From contig JAFQUL010000130.1 of NCBI GenBank assembly GCA_017408535.1, forward strand, positions 1-9,553: a stretch of DNA of 9,553 nucleotides. Reading direction: 5' to 3'. Position numbers and translations under genes: made by a program. The stretch comes from Clostridia bacterium (GTDB lineage: Bacteria; Bacillota; Clostridia; Oscillospirales; CAG-272). Positions 6,629 to 9,553 of this stretch are shown here, one piece after another; positions within the stretch are counted from its first letter, which is position 1; each line of letters opens with the position of its first letter. The notes under the pieces were generated by a model. That model was given only the letters and a program-made list of their open reading frames with translations, searched no databases and was not told where the DNA came from.

Positions 6629-8296
6629 TTACTTTTTGCTGTATGACATCACCATGACCGGGGTCTGTCCTGTTTTTACCGGATATGGCAGAAGCCCCTT
6701 GTCCACTATCGCTAACATTTGTGCTATATTATATGACCTGAGTGCACCCTCAAACAGGAACTGTTCACTGTAGTCAACATGGTTTGGAACATTGTTTTTA
6801 TGTGCTTTCAAAAAACCGGAAAATTCATCCTTCATATCCGGGAAAAGCTCCTCGCAGGCAACGGTTATAGCATCATCCCACTGTTGTTTATATTCAAATG
6901 ATAATATCGGAATATCCGGTACAGTCTTACCGTTTTCGTCTTTTCTGAGAATATGAAGATCCTCAAAATCGGGGACGAGACTGCATATACGATCGTCGTC
7001 CGGCTTAATATCTTCGTTAATAAACCCTGCAATAAGCCGTGCCGCATTATGAACGGAGCAATTGTACTTCAACTGTCCGTAGCTGTGATGAGTATTTCCA
7101 AAAGCAGACTGAAAGTCGATCAGTTCAAAGAATGCGCTTTTTTCATCACAACGTGCATAGGCCGGGCCGGAAGCAGAGTATTTGCTTACGGTATTTTCTC
7201 CATGCTCCCAAGAAGTAGCTATTGCAAGCCACCGTCCCCCGTTAGGTCGCTCAGGGAGTTGTTCGTACGGCATATATTTAATAAGCTCGGGATTACTGAC
7301 CAGCTTTATTGCGAGCATATTTACGGCATAAAGCAGTAAAGTGGCCTTCTGCTTACCGTTCATTTCGGCAAATTCTTTTTCCTCGGTAAGAGGAAGTATT
7401 TCTTTGTAAATTTTAGACCAAACTTTTTCTGCATATTTCCCCGCAAGAGCCTCTATCGCAGGAATATTTTCAGCCGCACGCCTACCGTTTTTCATAAAAC
7501 ATCGGGTATATATAAGTCCGCCGTCTGTTTTACCGAGAAGTTCACCTTTTATCAGTCTTTCCGCTATTGGTTCCAAATATGCTGTGGGCATTCCCATAGC
7601 TTCAGCTACAGCACGGACAGAGACAGGTCTTTCATAGGCAAGATAAAGCAAATTGCCTTCAATCGGAGAAGTCATCAGAGAAAACGGCTCTCCGTTTATG
7701 CCTGCAGATCCCCATATTCCAAGATTAACCTGCTTTGGCGCATACGAAATATTTGAATACTTTTCCATTTTATTCAGTCCCTCTTTGATCTGCATTCTGG
7801 CACTTGACAATCGGGATTTTACCGTTCCGCAGGAAATGCCGAGATCATTTGCTATCTGTTCTACCGAGTTGCCGCGAATATAATAACGTATCACCACTTC
7901 ACGGTATATCTTTATTAGCCTTCCGATCTCGCGTCTTGTTTTTTCGTATTCTTTTTTTAGTACGCTATCTTCGTCTATGTCGGTAAAGCTGTCACAGACC
8001 GCCGTATCCCTGTCTTTTTCAGCACCGTCAGCATTTATGTCACTGAAATAAACAATACGGTTTTTATATTTTTCCCTTAGTCTCTCGTTATACTTATTCT
8101 TCATCACACCCGCAAGAAAGCCTTTTGGATGCTGTATATGAGTTCCGTTTTTTATCTTGGTAAGCATTACTAACATGCTGTCCATTACAAGGGAATCAAT
8201 ATCGTCTGACTGACTGTACTTTGCTTCCGCTAAACTGTAAAGATATAGTAGATATTCCTCCCAATCACATTCGCTTAAGCTGCCGTCTGCGATCAT
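6629..8296 (-). CDS. ECF-like sigma-70 family protein with long C-terminal extension
   Basis: A protein of 555 residues. Residues about 30-78 (DDIDSLVMDSMLVML, then HPKGFLAGVMKNKYNERLREK) fit sigma region 2, and residues 123-178 fit region 4, with the helix-turn-helix at NSVEQIANDLGISCGTVKSRL (143-163). Simple ECF sigma factors end near 170-190 residues; here about 380 more follow. Residues 211-258 (PIEGNLLYLA, then VSVRAVAEAMGMPTAYLEPI) look like a second winged helix. The rest (about 260-555) is soluble, with no membrane segment, and is not recognised. AAGGAGG on the minus strand, 7 bases before the ATG, fixes the start. No anti-sigma gene sits next to it, so the extension may do the controlling, as in other ECF groups with C-terminal extensions. 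Promoter targets are unknown, and a non-sigma DNA-binding role is possible. Confidence 0.75.
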   Translation of the reverse strand: MIADGSLSECDWEEYLLYLYSLAEAKYSQSDDIDSLVMDSMLVMLTKIKNGTHIQHPKGFLAGVMKNKYNERLREKYKNRIVYFSDINADGAEKDRDTAVCDSFTDIDEDSVLKKEYEKTRREIGRLIKIYREVVIRYYIRGNSVEQIANDLGISCGTVKSRLSSARMQIKEGLNKMEKYSNISYAPKQVNLGIWGSAGINGEPFSLMTSPIEGNLLYLAYERPVSVRAVAEAMGMPTAYLEPIAERLIKGELLGKTDGGLIYTRCFMKNGRRAAENIPAIEALAGKYAEKVWSKIYKEILPLTEEKEFAEMNGKQKATLLLYAVNMLAIKLVSNPELIKYMPYEQLPERPNGGRWLAIATSWEHGENTVSKYSASGPAYARCDEKSAFFELIDFQSAFGNTHHSYGQLKYNCSVHNAARLIAGFINEDIKPDDDRICSLVPDFEDLHILRKDENGKTVPDIPILSFEYKQQWDDAITVACEELFPDMKDEFSGFLKAHKNNVPNHVDYSEQFLFEGALRSYNIAQMLAIVDKGLLPYPVKTGQTPVMVMSYSKK

Positions 8297-8303
8297 TAAG
8301 GTT

Positions 8304-8310
8304 CCTCCTT
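8304..8310 (-). promoter_or_regulatory. ribosome binding site of the sigma-like gene
   Basis: Reads AAGGAGG on the minus strand, 7 bases before the ATG at 8296. It touches the base of a possible leader hairpin (8309-8348), so its access could be affected by folding of the leader. Confidence 0.8.
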
Positions 8311-8348
8311 TCTGCCGTAAAGGCCCGTTTACCCTTTAGTTGCAGAAA
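8309..8348 (-). promoter_or_regulatory. possible leader hairpin before the sigma-like gene
   Basis: TTTCTGC at 8309-8315 pairs with GCAGAAA at 8342-8348, and inside it GTAAA (8317-8321) pairs with TTTAC (8328-8332). In the minus-strand transcript the closing stem takes in the first As of the ribosome binding site. Stability is moderate because the inner loop is large, and I see no known riboswitch class. Confidence 0.3.
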
Positions 8349-8408
8349 AAGCTGCTCGGTTCGGTGTTTTATTAAATTATTCATTCAAAAAATATAAATA
8401 CCGAAAGC

Positions 8409-8493
8409 AAAAAGGCAGAAGTCATATTAACTGATATGCACCTCCAAAAGTGTCTAACTTTTGGGGTGCATATCAATAAGGTTTCTGCCTTTT
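8409..8493 (-). terminator. long nested hairpin, probable terminator of pflBA
   Basis: An outer stem pairs AAAAGGCAGAA (8410-8420) with TTCTGCCTTTT (8483-8493), with an additional hairpin held inside (8432-8475). Read from pflA, 11 bases past its stop, the structure ends in a run of five T on the minus strand, as an intrinsic terminator should. The outer loop is far longer than usual because of the inner palindrome. It separates pflBA from the sigma-like gene, which is read in the same direction. Between this structure and the sigma-like gene (8349-8408) the sequence is AT-rich and should hold that gene's promoter, but no convincing -35/-10 pair could be chosen. Confidence 0.7.
8432..8475. 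repeat. near-perfect 44-base palindrome, resembles fused IS3-type ends
   Basis: The left arm at 8432-8451 and the right arm at 8457-8475 pair over 19 bases, with one unpaired T at 8443 and a five-base loop (GTCTA). Read on the minus strand, the right side gives TGCACCCCAAAAGTTAGACA. From memory this resembles the terminal repeats of IS3-family (IS150-group) elements, which often carry a CCCCAAAAAGTTAGACA-like end. No transposase gene lies between the arms. It could be a minimal insertion-sequence relic or an unrelated dispersed hairpin. Confidence 0.55.
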
Positions 8494-8504
8494 ATTATTG
8501 ATTT

Positions 8505-9221
8505 TTATTTGTCAAGTTCATGCATAATAGTCTCTTCCTCTTTACGCACAGCATTAGGGTCTGCCTCGGGAATATGGCCAAAGGGGAAGGGAATTCCCAG
8601 TCTCTCGTACTTTTCCTCACAAAGCTTTTTGAAGGGCAAAAGCTCTACCTTATATACGCAGGAATATTTTTTTGCCAGCGCCGTAAGGTTATCTCTGTCA
8701 CTGTCCGAGTCGTTCAGCCCCGGGACAATAACACGTCTGAGCACGGTCCTAACTCCTTTTTTCTCAAGAAGCTCAAGAAAATCAATGACCGCACTGTACT
8801 TCATACCGGTATAACTTTGGTAGTCATCTTCATTTGAATACTTTATATCAAGTAGCACCGTGTCGGTAATATCAAGAAGCTTATCTACGGCAGTACCGGT
8901 AATACAGCCGGAGGTATCAAGACAGGTAGTGATCCCACCCGCCCGGCAAAGCGAGAACAGCTCGTAAAGAAAGTCCGCCTGACAAAGAGGCTCTCCGCCT
9001 GAGGCGGTAACACCGCCGTCGGTACCGAAATACGGGCGGTATTTTTCTATCCTTTTGTATAGCTCCCCGGCAGATATCTCCTCTCCGCCGTCCATCTTAC
9101 GTGTATCAGGGTTATGACAGCAACCGCAGGAAAGAGGACAACCCTGCATAAACACTATATATCTGAGCCCCGGGCCGTCAAGAGCGCCGAGAGATTCGTA
9201 TGAGTGTATTCTTCCCGTCAT
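8505..9221 (-). CDS. pflA: pyruvate formate-lyase activating enzyme
   Basis: A radical SAM enzyme that uses a [4Fe-4S] cluster and S-adenosylmethionine to place the glycyl radical on pyruvate formate-lyase under anaerobic conditions; cytoplasmic. The 238 residues are close to the 246 of the E. coli enzyme. The cluster motif CxxxCxxC is C28, C32 and C35 in GCPLSCGCCHNPDTR, with an additional C34 where most relatives have an aromatic residue. Further expected parts are the N-terminal ESLGALDGPGLRYIVFMQGC, the SAM-contacting SGGEPL, DTSG, and LLDIKY. The ATG overlaps the pflB stop by four bases (9218-9221), so the two are translationally coupled. A terminator-like hairpin follows its stop. Assignment is strengthened by the glycyl-radical C terminus encoded immediately upstream. 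Confidence 0.95.
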   Translation of the reverse strand: MTGRIHSYESLGALDGPGLRYIVFMQGCPLSCGCCHNPDTRKMDGGEEISAGELYKRIEKYRPYFGTDGGVTASGGEPLCQADFLYELFSLCRAGGITTCLDTSGCITGTAVDKLLDITDTVLLDIKYSNEDDYQSYTGMKYSAVIDFLELLEKKGVRTVLRRVIVPGLNDSDSDRDNLTALAKKYSCVYKVELLPFKKLCEEKYERLGIPFPFGHIPEADPNAVRKEEETIMHELDK

Positions 9222-9553
9222 AACGATACGTGGAAGGTACGTGAGATTACCTCTCTCTGATGCTTCTTTGACAGCTTTACAAAGTTGACCGCATATCCCG
9301 AAACACGAACGGTAAGATTAGGATACTTTTCCGGGTGCTCGTAGGCATCCATCAGGGTCTCACGGTTAAGCACGTTTACGTTAAGATGATGCGCACCCTT
9401 AATAAAGTAACCGTCAAGAAGTGAAACAAGATTTCTTCTGCGTTCCTCTCCGTCACGTCCGAGAGTATCGGGAGTAATGGAGAAGGTGTTGGAGATACCG
9501 TCACGGCAGTCATCATAGGAGATCTTGGCCACAGAGTTGAGCGCCGCAAGGGC
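9218..9553 (-). CDS. pflB: pyruvate formate-lyase (formate C-acetyltransferase), C-terminal part only
   Basis: The last 111 residues of a glycyl radical enzyme that converts pyruvate and CoA to acetyl-CoA and formate; the gene runs off the right edge. The visible part matches the C-terminal region of pyruvate formate-lyase: NSVAKISYDDCRDGISNTFS, LDGYFIKGAHHLNVNVLNRE, and PEKYPNLTVRVSGYAVNF. The Gly in RVSGYA is the radical site; E. coli has RVSGYAVRF. The spacing before HLNVNV is a few residues shorter than in the E. coli enzyme. The frame stays open through the edge, and an internal GTG at 9532 is a coding valine, not the start. The Cys-Cys active-site pair lies outside the window. The HLNVNV region and close match in the tail favour pyruvate over glycerol or choline as substrate. 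Confidence 0.93.
   Translation of the reverse strand, partial: ALAALNSVAKISYDDCRDGISNTFSITPDTLGRDGEERRRNLVSLLDGYFIKGAHHLNVNVLNRETLMDAYEHPEKYPNLTVRVSGYAVNFVKLSKKHQREVISRTFHVSL

Noticed and set aside
6953..7339. Open plus-strand frame of 128 codons opposite the sigma-like gene
   Set aside because: No ribosome binding site, low-complexity composition and full overlap with a well-supported gene.
8297..8504. Riboswitch or small RNA gene in the intergenic region
   Set aside because: The hairpins seen do not match any riboswitch class I can recognise, and the terminator explanation is sufficient.
8461..8837. Plus-strand frames opposite pflA and across the palindrome
   Set aside because: They are shadows of pflA; the serine/leucine-rich translation has no domain, and the start lies in the hairpin.

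Overview
The window looks like chromosome from an obligately anaerobic, gut-type Firmicute of the Ruminococcus/Oscillospiraceae kind. This is an inference from the pyruvate formate-lyase pair, strong AAGGAGG ribosome binding sites, moderate G+C and the style of the protein families. No rRNA, tRNA, CRISPR array or intact transposase was seen.

Layout. Positions 1-6559 carry seven plus-strand genes that read as one transcription unit with short gaps or overlaps: a winged-helix regulator cut by the left edge; a polytopic membrane protein with a soluble C-terminal domain; a single-pass membrane protein carrying what looks like a paralogue of that domain; two adjacent, overlapping genes for MutS-type (domain V) ATPases without a mismatch-recognition domain; a small uridine-kinase-like P-loop kinase; and a small polytopic membrane protein. 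The run ends at a two-way terminator at 6566-6602. On the minus strand are a sigma-70-type protein with a C-terminal extension of about 380 residues (6629-8296), then a 208-base intergenic region with nested hairpins, then pflA (8505-9221) and the 3' end of pflB (9218 to the right edge). pflB and pflA overlap by four bases.

How the genes may work together. The pfl pair is ordinary anaerobic pyruvate metabolism: PflA installs the glycyl radical on PflB. The plus-strand cluster is the unusual part. The two MutS-like proteins share a core-type N-terminal motif, a CYP/LYD/VPND block and the ATPase motifs, so a heterodimer is likely. Their co-transcription with two related membrane-anchored proteins, a regulator and a nucleoside-kinase-like enzyme suggests a membrane-linked system whose role I cannot name. 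The part from about 2019 to 5490 looks more AT-rich than the genes on either side, which could mean a cassette inserted into an older operon. The sigma-like gene may be independent of both neighbours.
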